Source of the DNA: JAFGDH01 sp964447525
Lineage (GTDB): Archaea > Aenigmatarchaeota > Aenigmatarchaeia > QMZP01 > QMZT01
NCBI GenBank assembly: GCA_964447525.1
Contig: CAYUSU010000030.1
Span: 1 to 18,374, forward strand
DNA length: 18,374 nt
Direction: 5' to 3'
Part shown: one piece after another, positions 12,576 through 18,374 of the stretch
Position numbering within the stretch: the first letter of the stretch is position 1
Layout: each line of letters begins with the position of its first letter
The notes under the pieces: generated by a model
Seen by the model: the letters and a program-made list of their open reading frames with translations, nothing else
Told to the model about the DNA's origin: nothing
Database searches by the model: none
Position numbers and translations under genes: made by a program

Positions 12576-14591
12576 GTGACGAAATACATATGCGGTTTTT
12601 GTGAATCCTATGTTTATGACCAGGAGAAAGGTGACCAGGCGCTAGGGATAGAACCCGGAACAAAACCGGAGGATTTCCCGGATGACTGGAAATGTCCTGT
12701 CTGTGGTGCTGACAAAAGCCATCTGAAAATGATGGGAGAAAAGGGAGATTCAGAAGAAGCAAAGAAACCCGAGAAGGTGGAAGAAAGCTACCTGGGTGAA
12801 TGGGAAAGGAGCAAGGATGATCTCGAGGAACACATGAAAGACGTCCACGAGATGGCCAAAACAGGCGAATCCGTTCACGAACCTATGAGAACCAGGAAAC
12901 CGGTCGTTTCATGGGACGACATTCTGATAAAGGGAGCACAATTAGCGAACACACCGCTCAATAAAGAGGAAAAGGTAAATACAAAGACTGTTATCGGACC
13001 CAAAGCAAAGGTTCCGCTTGTTCTGGAAATGCCGATATATGTGACACATATGTCATTCGGAGCACTATCGAGGGAAGCGAAGATATCCCTTTCGAAAGGA
13101 AGCGCGGCAGCCAAGACGGCAATGTGTTCTGGTGAGGGTGGAATATTAAAGGATTCAATGGATTCTGCTTACAAGTATATTTTCGAATACGTCCCCAACA
13201 AATACAGCGCAACCGACGAGAACCTAAGTAAAGCGGACGCCATCGAAATCAAGATCGGACAGTCGGCCAAACCGGGAATGGGAGGTCATCTTCCGGGAAA
13301 CAAGGTAACCAGTGAAATCGCTGAGATACGGGGATTCCCTGAAGGAAGCGATATAACCAGCCCTGCGCATTTTGATGATATAAAGAACAGGGATGATCTC
13401 AGGAAGAAGGTGGATATGCTCAGAGAGAAATCTGGAGGAAAGCCTATAGGTATAAAGATTGCTGCAGGTCATATAGAGGATGATATGGAAATAGCCGTTC
13501 ATGCCGGTCCGGATTTCATAACGATCGACGGCAGGGCAGGAGCAACAGGTTCCTCTCCAAAATTCGTGAAACAGTCCACATCCATACCAACTATTTTCGC
13601 TCTCAGCAGGGCAAGAAATTTCCTGGATTCGAGAGGTATCGAAGGCATATCTTTAGTGATCACCGGAGGGCTTCGTATTTCCCCTGATTTCGCAAAAGCC
13701 CTTGCAATGGGAGCGGATGCAATCGCTATCGGAACGTCCGCATTAATGGCAATCGGATGCCAGCAGTACAGGATATGCAACACAGGGAAGTGTCCGACGG
13801 GGATAACCACTCATGATCCGGAACTGAGGAAAAGGCTGGATATCGAAAAATCCGCAAAAAGGCTGGAGAACTTCCTTGAAGCAACGAATAACGAGCTCAA
13901 AGATTTCGCAAGACTCACAGGGAAGGACGATGTTCACAAACTCAACGTAAATGACATATTCACGACCAATTCAGATATTTCTGATTATACGGAGATAGAA
14001 CACACAGGATTAAGAAAAAACATCATGATTAAAAAGACTGCTGATATGGATAAAAACAAGCAGCCATTCGAATCAGAGGAGGTAGGTAAGATGACCACGG
14101 AAGAAAATCTAAAGGAAGCTTTCGCTGGTGAGTCCCAGGCAAATCGAAAGTATCTGGCTTTCTCCAAAAAGGCGGAGGAAGAAGGATTCAAACAGGTCGC
14201 GAAGCTTTTCAGGGCAGCCGCTGAAGCCGAGACCGTGCACGCACACAACCATCTCAGAGCCCTTAAGGGAATCAATTCCACTGAAGAGAATCTCCAGGAA
14301 GCGATTGACGGAGAAACGCACGAGTTCAAGGAGATGTATCCCGAAATGATCAAGACCGCGCAGGAAGAGGGTAACACGGAAGCCCTTCGAAGCTTCAACT
14401 TCGCCAATAAGGTCGAGGAGACCCATGCAGGACTTTACGGTAAGGCGAAAGAAGCCGTTGCAGAAGGCAAGGATCTTGAAGAAACAGACGTATTCGTGTG
14501 CCCGGTATGTGGCCACACGGTAGAAGGTGAAGTGCCTGACAAGTGTCCGGTATGCGGAACTCCGGGGGAGAAGTTCAAGAGGATAGAATAA
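12576..14591 (+). CDS. Rubredoxin - glutamate synthase FMN domain - rubrerythrin fusion
   Basis: This is a single 671-residue frame with three redox modules. Residues 1-50 are a rubredoxin (Cys6, Cys9, Cys40, Cys43). Residues about 75-485 are the FMN-binding core of glutamate synthase, with MSFGALS, SGEGG, the KPGMGGHLPG loop, DGRAGATG, and Cys395-x5-Cys401-x4-Cys406 matching the [3Fe-4S] site. Residues 506-671 are a full rubrerythrin with diiron ligands (GES, ETVH, GETHEF, EETH) and a rubredoxin-like end (CPVC...CPVC). No glutaminase domain is present, so classical glutamate synthesis would need a partner. The likely role (inference) is electron transfer from a flavin to the diiron site for peroxide reduction. 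Translation starts at GTG after an AGGTG site. A second, strong internal start precedes the rubrerythrin part. Confidence 0.92.
   Translation: MTKYICGFCESYVYDQEKGDQALGIEPGTKPEDFPDDWKCPVCGADKSHLKMMGEKGDSEEAKKPEKVEESYLGEWERSKDDLEEHMKDVHEMAKTGESVHEPMRTRKPVVSWDDILIKGAQLANTPLNKEEKVNTKTVIGPKAKVPLVLEMPIYVTHMSFGALSREAKISLSKGSAAAKTAMCSGEGGILKDSMDSAYKYIFEYVPNKYSATDENLSKADAIEIKIGQSAKPGMGGHLPGNKVTSEIAEIRGFPEGSDITSPAHFDDIKNRDDLRKKVDMLREKSGGKPIGIKIAAGHIEDDMEIAVHAGPDFITIDGRAGATGSSPKFVKQSTSIPTIFALSRARNFLDSRGIEGISLVITGGLRISPDFAKALAMGADAIAIGTSALMAIGCQQYRICNTGKCPTGITTHDPELRKRLDIEKSAKRLENFLEATNNELKDFARLTGKDDVHKLNVNDIFTTNSDISDYTEIEHTGLRKNIMIKKTADMDKNKQPFESEEVGKMTTEENLKEAFAGESQANRKYLAFSKKAEEEGFKQVAKLFRAAAEAETVHAHNHLRALKGINSTEENLQEAIDGETHEFKEMYPEMIKTAQEEGNTEALRSFNFANKVEETHAGLYGKAKEAVAEGKDLEETDVFVCPVCGHTVEGEVPDKCPVCGTPGEKFKRIE
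14078..14093 (+). promoter_or_regulatory. Internal Shine-Dalgarno and ATG for a separate rubrerythrin
   Basis: GGAGGT (14078-14083) stands seven bases before an in-frame ATG (14091), which is the first residue expected of a free rubrerythrin (MTTEENLKEAF). It is stronger than the site at the gene's own GTG start. A 166-residue rubrerythrin (14091-14591) could be made from the same mRNA. Confidence 0.6.
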
Positions 14592-14594
14592 ACC

Positions 14595-14604
14595 CTTATA
14601 AAAT
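14595..14604 (+). promoter_or_regulatory. TATA box of the 14624 gene
   Basis: CTTATAAAAT is centred 25 bases before the ATG at 14624, right after the fusion gene stop. Confidence 0.6.
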
Positions 14605-14623
14605 TATACTTTAAAATAAATTC

Positions 14624-14878
14624 ATGAGAAAAATGGAAGTTTATGCTGAACCGGATACAGGTCTAATGTTTCACGAACTTCCCGGTAAAAGGTACATAGT
14701 TTCAGTAGCCTTCCACGGGAGCATTGTATGGGGGGAGAGAGAAATTGGCACTACAGGAAACTATTTTGATGACCCGGAAACCGGAAGGCACGGAAGTGTC
14801 GATGCGCTTCCCGGAATCGATATAGAAAAAGTAAGAAAATTAGTAATAGATCAGCATCAGGAATCAGCGATAGTCTGA
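14624..14878 (+). CDS. Hypothetical protein, 84 residues
   Basis: I do not recognise this small protein. It is compact and acidic, with probable beta strands (YIVSVAFHGSIVWG), a GNYFDDPETG turn-rich middle and an amphipathic C-terminal helix (DIEKVRKLVIDQHQESA). It has no Cys and no signal or membrane segment. A good TATA box at leaderless distance argues that it is a real gene. Its stop is two bases from the stop of the convergent LOG-family gene. There is no evidence for a link to the redox fusion upstream beyond adjacency. Confidence 0.65.
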   Translation: MRKMEVYAEPDTGLMFHELPGKRYIVSVAFHGSIVWGEREIGTTGNYFDDPETGRHGSVDALPGIDIEKVRKLVIDQHQESAIV

Positions 14879-14880
14879 TT

Positions 14881-15454
14881 CTAAGTTTTTGTTCCCAAAA
14901 CTCTTTCCACAAGTTTATTTGGTTCCGAATCAAAGATCACTGGAGTTTTTTTGGGATTGGAAACATTCCCAAGATACGAATGAATAACATTATCAGATAT
15001 CCCACCGCTACCCTCGAGAACGCCTATGGGTTTTCCCATTGCAAACATGTTAGTGAACTCGTTCATGGTCCCGTTCTCTCCGCCTATTATTATCGCGGAA
15101 TCTGCGCAATTGGCGGTTTGCAAATTCCTGAAATTTTTTCTGGCTATTTCATCCATCCCAAGATGTTCAGCCATTTCTCCATCTACATAAAAAATTCTGG
15201 TAAACCCTTCGGTTGGATAGCGAAATTTTTCCACATGTTCAGTCCTGTCATACGCAGGTGAAAAACCAATAACATGCCCACGGTTTTTTTTTCGCCCCCA
15301 AAACCGCATCATACGGATATCCCGTACAGGCCCCGGTAATAAGCTGCCAGTTTCTCACGGCTATATACTGACCTATTAGTCCAGCATTTCCCCGAACAAT
15401 CGGATCATTCGCTTCAACCGCGGAGCCGTAGACGGCCACTCTTTTTATTATCAT
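14881..15454 (-). pseudogene. LOG/SLOG-family Rossmann protein, frameshifted
   Basis: Two overlapping frames together give one protein. The upstream part (15454 to about 15290: MIIKRVAVYGSAV..., TGACTGYPYDAVLGAKK) and the downstream part (GHVIGFSPAYDR..., IIIGGENGTMNEF) join across a run of nine A on the minus strand (15284-15292). With eight A the frame is continuous, about 190 residues. The GGENGTMNEF motif is the GGxGTxxE nucleotide-binding signature of the LOG/TIGR00725 (SLOG) family, which binds nucleotide-like ligands. Specificity is unknown; some relatives are phosphoribohydrolases. The start at 15454 is placed by a TATA box (15475-15482) 24 bases upstream. The extra base may be an assembly error, a real mutation, or tolerated by slippage. 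Confidence 0.8.
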
Positions 15455-15474
15455 ACCATTAAAATGAAACAAAA

Positions 15475-15482
15475 CTTTAAAT
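15475..15482 (-). promoter_or_regulatory. TATA box of the LOG-family gene
   Basis: The minus-strand ATTTAAAG is centred 24 bases before the ATG at 15454. It is about 30 bases from the separate rpoN box on the other strand. Confidence 0.5.
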
Positions 15483-15510
15483 TTCGAAATTTATTCGATC
15501 TTGAGGCAAA

Positions 15511-15519
15511 CTTATATAA
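15511..15519 (+). promoter_or_regulatory. TATA box of rpoN
   Basis: CTTATATAA is a strong box 48 bases before the ATG, giving a leader of about 20 bases. That leader includes GTGAT (15554-15558), which can pair with the 16S rRNA 3' end. Confidence 0.6.
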
Positions 15520-15562
15520 GCACAAACCAACATAATACCATAATTAAAAACGAGTGATAAAT

Positions 15563-15757
15563 ATGATGATACCTATAAGATGCATGACATGCGGGAAGCC
15601 CGTGGGCCACCTCTACGAGAAATTCATGGAAAAGGTAGCCAAGGGTTCCGATCCAAAGCAGGTTCTTGATTCTCTCGGAGTGGAAAGATACTGCTGCCGA
15701 TCCCTTTTCGTAGGACATACTGACATGATTGAACGTGTCGCGAAATTCAAAAAGTAA
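15563..15757 (+). CDS. rpoN: DNA-directed RNA polymerase subunit N (Rpb10)
   Basis: This 64-residue zinc-ribbon subunit of the archaeal RNA polymerase is homologous to eukaryotic Rpb10 and needed for assembly of the D/L/N/P platform. The hallmark residues are Cys7 and Cys10 (RCMTCGK) and the adjacent Cys44-Cys45 (RYCCRS), which bind zinc. Length and motif order are as expected for the family. I start at ATG 15563 because GTGAT lies four bases upstream. The GTG at 15554 and ATG at 15566 are alternatives. It stands alone here with its own strong promoter, whereas in many archaea it sits in a ribosomal-protein operon. Confidence 0.95.
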   Translation: MMIPIRCMTCGKPVGHLYEKFMEKVAKGSDPKQVLDSLGVERYCCRSLFVGHTDMIERVAKFKK

Positions 15758-15859
15758 AACGATTATTATTTCTCATTTGTCGCAAAATTAGTTTGTCTAC
15801 TGATATAGATTTTTACAAGTAGCAACAAAAATAAACAGAATAAACATCTATTTTACGAT

Positions 15860-16672
15860 TCATGAAACTTCCAGAAGTTTCACTGTGAACTGGAGAGTCT
15901 TTCCTGCCAATGGATGATTAAGATCCAATATCATGTGGGTATCATTGGCGCTCTGTATGATTGGGAAACCGTAAGGACCGTAAACCGAAGTGAACTGTGC
16001 ACCTATCACCGGCTCAAGGTATATTATTAACGTGTCGCCTTCAGTCCTGACTGTCGTCTTTCCGTAAGGAAGTTCGACTACCTGATCTTGTTCGGGTTCG
16101 TGCTGAAGCCATACGATATCCCCATCGATGGATGTCACCCTAATGGACCACGGGTAGATCATCGCATCATAGGTCTTGTCAACAACCGGATCCTCGCCAA
16201 ATGAGAGATTGAAATTCTCCGTGGTCATGTTCAGCGACCTTTCGGTCACCTGAAATAAAGGCCAGTCAACTGTCTGATTCGGATCAATCTCGCCATACGC
16301 TTCCTCCGGAGCGAGTGTGAATGATTTTTCCTGGCCAATAACCATCCCCATCACATTACTGTCAAACCCGTCAACTACCTGGCCACTTCCCAAAATGAAA
16401 TTGAATTCACCGGAATTATTGAAATCCTTTTCAGGCGTCTCGACAAAATAATAAACCGTTACGTTGTCCCCGATTTTCACAGGGGTACCACCAAATGTCT
16501 CAAGTCCGACGAAAATTATAAGAGCCGCTATCACAGCAATGATGATTATTATAAGAACACCCAAAAAAAGAGGAACTGCTCTATGCTGTTTTTTAGCAAC
16601 AGTTTTATTCTTAACTGTCTTTTTGACTGCTTTCTTCACGGGTTTTCTCTTAATTGTCTTCTTTTCCGCCAT
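15860..16672 (-). CDS. Membrane-anchored FKBP-type peptidyl-prolyl isomerase
   Basis: This 270-residue protein begins with a very basic cytoplasmic tail (residues 1-32, many Lys/Arg). One membrane helix follows (about 33-56, PLFLGVLIIIIIAVIAALIIFVG), then a SlyD-like FKBP: GDNVTVYYF, LGSGQVVDGFDSNVMGM, KSFTLAPEEAYGE, an insert-in-flap region, and the closing LDLNHPLAGKTLQFTVKLLEV. It should help proteins fold outside the membrane. The outer part carries six N-x-S/T sequons (NVT, NNS, NQT, NMT, NLS, NDT), so it may be N-glycosylated. A GTGAT ribosome binding site five bases before ATG supports the start. A TATA box TTTATAAAG lies at about 16713-16721. Confidence 0.93.
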   Translation of the reverse strand: MAEKKTIKRKPVKKAVKKTVKNKTVAKKQHRAVPLFLGVLIIIIIAVIAALIIFVGLETFGGTPVKIGDNVTVYYFVETPEKDFNNSGEFNFILGSGQVVDGFDSNVMGMVIGQEKSFTLAPEEAYGEIDPNQTVDWPLFQVTERSLNMTTENFNLSFGEDPVVDKTYDAMIYPWSIRVTSIDGDIVWLQHEPEQDQVVELPYGKTTVRTEGDTLIIYLEPVIGAQFTSVYGPYGFPIIQSANDTHMILDLNHPLAGKTLQFTVKLLEVS

Positions 16673-16733
16673 TGCGCATCACATAGAAGTTGTTAATAAT
16701 ATTATTCCTTTTCTTTATAAAGTTGATGAATCT

Positions 16734-17075
16734 TTAATCCTTAAAGCACACATATTCATCCGGGATGGAGCCGCTTTTCTGGAGGGCTTTGCATATCACA
16801 CAGAACTCCCGACCGGCTTCCGCGGCGGTTATTTTTCCGGTAACTATGTTTCTTGCGATCTCGTCTATTTTTCTCGCCAGATTCGGATCATCCTTCAGTA
16901 TGGATATCTTCCCTCTCAGGTTGCGTTTGTACTGTGATATAGCCGGCTGAGTCGTATTCAAAAGCTTGGCGACGGCTGTCTGCGAAAGGCCATGATCAAC
17001 CATTATCTTCTTTGCTATCAACGCCCGCAGGCCGGGAAGTATTTCCTTTGAAACATATTCGCACGCCGTTCTCAC
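16734..17075 (-). CDS. COG2522-type HTH transcriptional regulator
   Basis: This 113-residue archaeal regulator has an XRE-like helix-turn-helix at about residues 26-52 (DHGLSQTAVAKLLNTTQPAISQYKRNLRG). N-terminal Cys5 (ACEYV) and the C-terminal FCVICK and YVCF cysteines are a recurrent pattern in this family and may bind metal or sense redox state. The start is a GTG at 17075 preceded by GGTGAT three bases upstream. The TATA box TTTATAAAT at 17111-17119 leaves a leader of about 12 bases. The FKBP gene follows 61 bases downstream on the same strand with its own box. The ligand and target genes are unknown. Confidence 0.88.
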   Translation of the reverse strand: MRTACEYVSKEILPGLRALIAKKIMVDHGLSQTAVAKLLNTTQPAISQYKRNLRGKISILKDDPNLARKIDEIARNIVTGKITAAEAGREFCVICKALQKSGSIPDEYVCFKD

Positions 17076-17110
17076 AAGATCACCAAGATTTTAATAGATT
17101 GAAATCTGGA

Positions 17111-17119
17111 TTTATAAAT
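17111..17119 (-). promoter_or_regulatory. TATA box of the COG2522 regulator gene
   Basis: ATTTATAAA (minus strand) is centred about 40 bases before the GTG at 17075 and matches a short leadered transcript. Confidence 0.5.
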
Positions 17120-17204
17120 ATAACAGCGTTTTAGCAAAGAAATTATTAAACTAAAAAGAAAAATAAAATTATTGTTTTCTGAAATACCATGAACCGGAAA
17201 GATA

Positions 17205-17630
17205 TTAGTTTTTGATTTCCTCGTCGAACTGGGTTATCTCGTTCTTGAGCATCAAAAGCAGGTCATTGGTCTTTTCCAGCGATTTGTTCATCTGGTTCTT
17301 TTCTAATCTCAGGTTCTTGATCTGTTCGGAAAGCACGACCCTCTCAGATTCGAGCTGGGACCTGTCGTTCTTTAGCGCACCTATTTTGTCCTGAAGATCA
17401 TTGATTGCAGTTTCCTTGTTGTTCAATTCGGAAGAAAGTTTGTCTCGCGTGGTTTTCAGGTTGTCAACGACTTCCTTAAGTTCGATCTCCTCGTTGATGA
17501 GCTGCCTTACCTTTTTCTCCAGACTTTTTTTGGCCTGCTTTATGTCAAGAGCCTTGATAACGTCGCTGTTCAGAATATTCACTATATTTTCAAGTTCTCC
17601 GTGGATATCTTTAGTCGTTTTCTTAGCCAT
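17205..17630 (-). CDS. Coiled-coil protein, 141 residues
   Basis: No family is recognised. From about residue 30 onward nearly the whole chain is heptad-patterned, Lys/Glu/Leu-rich helix (KSLEKKVRQLINEEIELKEVV and onward), i.e. one long coiled coil that could form rods or dimers. There are no cysteines and no membrane segment. I start at ATG 17630 because GAGGGGTGG lies four bases upstream. The frame stays open to 17666, but those codons (MALIKILKRGGP) encode the ribosome binding site itself. The gene follows another coiled-coil protein by 38 bases on the same strand, so the two are probably co-transcribed and may interact. Confidence 0.75.
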   Translation of the reverse strand: MAKKTTKDIHGELENIVNILNSDVIKALDIKQAKKSLEKKVRQLINEEIELKEVVDNLKTTRDKLSSELNNKETAINDLQDKIGALKNDRSQLESERVVLSEQIKNLRLEKNQMNKSLEKTNDLLLMLKNEITQFDEEIKN

Positions 17631-17668
17631 TGGGCCACCCCTCTTTAATATTTTGATCAAAGCCATAT

Positions 17669-18271
17669 TTAAGTGGATTTAGCCTTGCTTTTCGTTATAA
17701 GCTGTATAATGTCCATTAATTGTTTATTCAAACCTTCGACCGTCAGCGGTTTTTCCTGTTTTTTAGGCTGTATCGGAATGGGCATTTCATGTTTAACCGA
17801 TTCGACTGGAACAGAAGCTTTCTTTTCGGATGCCGGGATAATCTTCATGTCAATACCACGGCCTTCTATCCTGAAAGCTTCCTTCCTGAATTCCGGTTTC
17901 TTCTTAACGATTGGCATTGGTTTTGGTTCAACCGTTGGTTCAGTCACCGGTTTAGTCATAGATTTTAGAACAGACTCAACAGTTTCGTTTGATGACTTCC
18001 CAGCTTCGTTAGATGACTTGGTTTTATTATTAAAGTCATCATTCTTTCTTTCGAGGTCATCTTTCGGCTTTATCTTATCGCCGAACATGTCAGTATCCAC
18101 CCAGCCCTTGTCGGTGAAGGAATAAAGATGCTTATCAGCGAAGTCGTCGCTGAGCTTTCTGGTCTTTTTCTCGACCGTATCCATCACCCTGCGAAGATTC
18201 TCGTTTTCCGCTGTAAGGGCCCTGATCTTTTCCTTCAGTTCAGAATTATCCGCTGATGATTCGTTTTCCAT
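17669..18271 (-). CDS. Hypothetical protein with N-terminal coiled coil and disordered linker
   Basis: This 200-residue protein is not recognised. Residues about 8-40 form a coiled coil (NSELKEKIRALTAENENLRRVM). A long charged low-complexity stretch rich in Lys, Pro, Glu and Ser follows (about 68-175: KPVTEPTVEPKPMPIVKKKP and similar). A short C-terminal helix ends it (VEGLNKQLMDIIQLITKSK). The layout (oligomerisation helix, flexible linker, terminal helix) suits a scaffold or adaptor. It is the first gene of a two-gene unit with the 141-residue coiled-coil protein. ATG 18271 lies 26 bases from a TATA box shared with the divergent gene. Confidence 0.72.
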   Translation of the reverse strand: MENESSADNSELKEKIRALTAENENLRRVMDTVEKKTRKLSDDFADKHLYSFTDKGWVDTDMFGDKIKPKDDLERKNDDFNNKTKSSNEAGKSSNETVESVLKSMTKPVTEPTVEPKPMPIVKKKPEFRKEAFRIEGRGIDMKIIPASEKKASVPVESVKHEMPIPIQPKKQEKPLTVEGLNKQLMDIIQLITKSKAKST

Positions 18272-18293
18272 ATTGATTATATATTAGAATTCG

Positions 18294-18301
18294 TTTAAAA
18301 A
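18294..18301. promoter_or_regulatory. Single TATA box midway between two divergent starts
   Basis: TTTAAAAA is centred at about 18297, 26 bases from the minus-strand ATG (18271) and 26 bases from the plus-strand ATG (18323). The TTTAAA core is palindromic, so it can be read either way. No other good box lies between the genes. Confidence 0.55.
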
Positions 18302-18322
18302 TCACAAAGACACATTGAAATT

Positions 18323-18374
18323 ATGAAATCCGTTTTCATCGCGTGCAGCAGAAAGTTCAATCATGATATGCTTT
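18323..18374 (+). CDS. Start of a gene cut by the window edge
   Basis: Only 17 residues are visible: MKSVFIACSRKFNHDML. They begin with a beta strand followed by a polar loop, like the start of a Rossmann-type or nucleoside-deoxyribosyltransferase-like protein, but this is too short to assign. The ATG is supported by the TATA box 26 bases upstream. Confidence 0.6.
   Translation, partial: MKSVFIACSRKFNHDML

Noticed and set aside
13985..14516. Long minus-strand frames opposite the rubrerythrin part of the fusion
   Set aside because: Two overlapping antisense frames with Ser/Phe/Leu-rich translations are typical shadows of a Glu/Lys-rich gene.

Overview
The window is archaeal. It carries the RNA polymerase subunit Rpb10/RpoN and many AT-rich TATA boxes 24-29 bases upstream of ATG codons, the spacing expected of leaderless archaeal mRNAs. 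It also has a one-pass membrane FKBP, a COG2522-type regulator, and a tRNA interrupted by introns with bulge-helix-bulge-like junctions. The Cys-rich DGGK repeats at the left edge and the small, densely packed genes on both strands suggest a DPANN-type archaeon. That placement is an inference; no rRNA is present to confirm it.

Layout. Bases 1-1562: the 3' end of a secreted Cys-rich repeat protein, a low-GC cyclic phosphodiesterase (2H family), tRNA-Ser(GCT) and a small PRC-barrel protein. Bases 1559-3744: an M24 Xaa-Pro peptidase, a radical SAM enzyme, and a tRNA-Pro(GGG) precursor with two introns, one in the anticodon loop and one in the T loop. Bases 3825-8208: a carbohydrate island of two GH130 glycoside phosphorylase-like genes, each paired with a GT4-like glycosyltransferase. 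Bases 8248-9867: two AT-richer genes with winged-helix features. Bases 9915-12536: an endonuclease V with an Asn at a usual metal-ligand Asp, a small hypothetical, and a fused bacterial-type GMP synthase.

Bases 12576-14591: a single ORF joining rubredoxin, the FMN/[3Fe-4S] core of glutamate synthase, and a complete rubrerythrin, with a strong internal Shine-Dalgarno and ATG exactly at the rubrerythrin start. Bases 14624-18374: a small hypothetical, a LOG/SLOG-family Rossmann protein broken by one extra base in a 9-A run, rpoN, a membrane FKBP with six N-glycosylation sequons, a COG2522 regulator, a two-gene coiled-coil operon, and the start of another gene that shares one TATA box with that operon.

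How the genes may work together (inference). The GH130/GT pairs could make and phosphorolytically recover a mannose-containing oligosaccharide or surface glycan. The sequon-rich membrane FKBP and the secreted repeat protein are possible extracytoplasmic glycoproteins. The rubredoxin-GltS-rubrerythrin fusion looks like a one-chain electron relay for peroxide or oxygen defence. The tRNA-Pro needs two splicing events before it can function.
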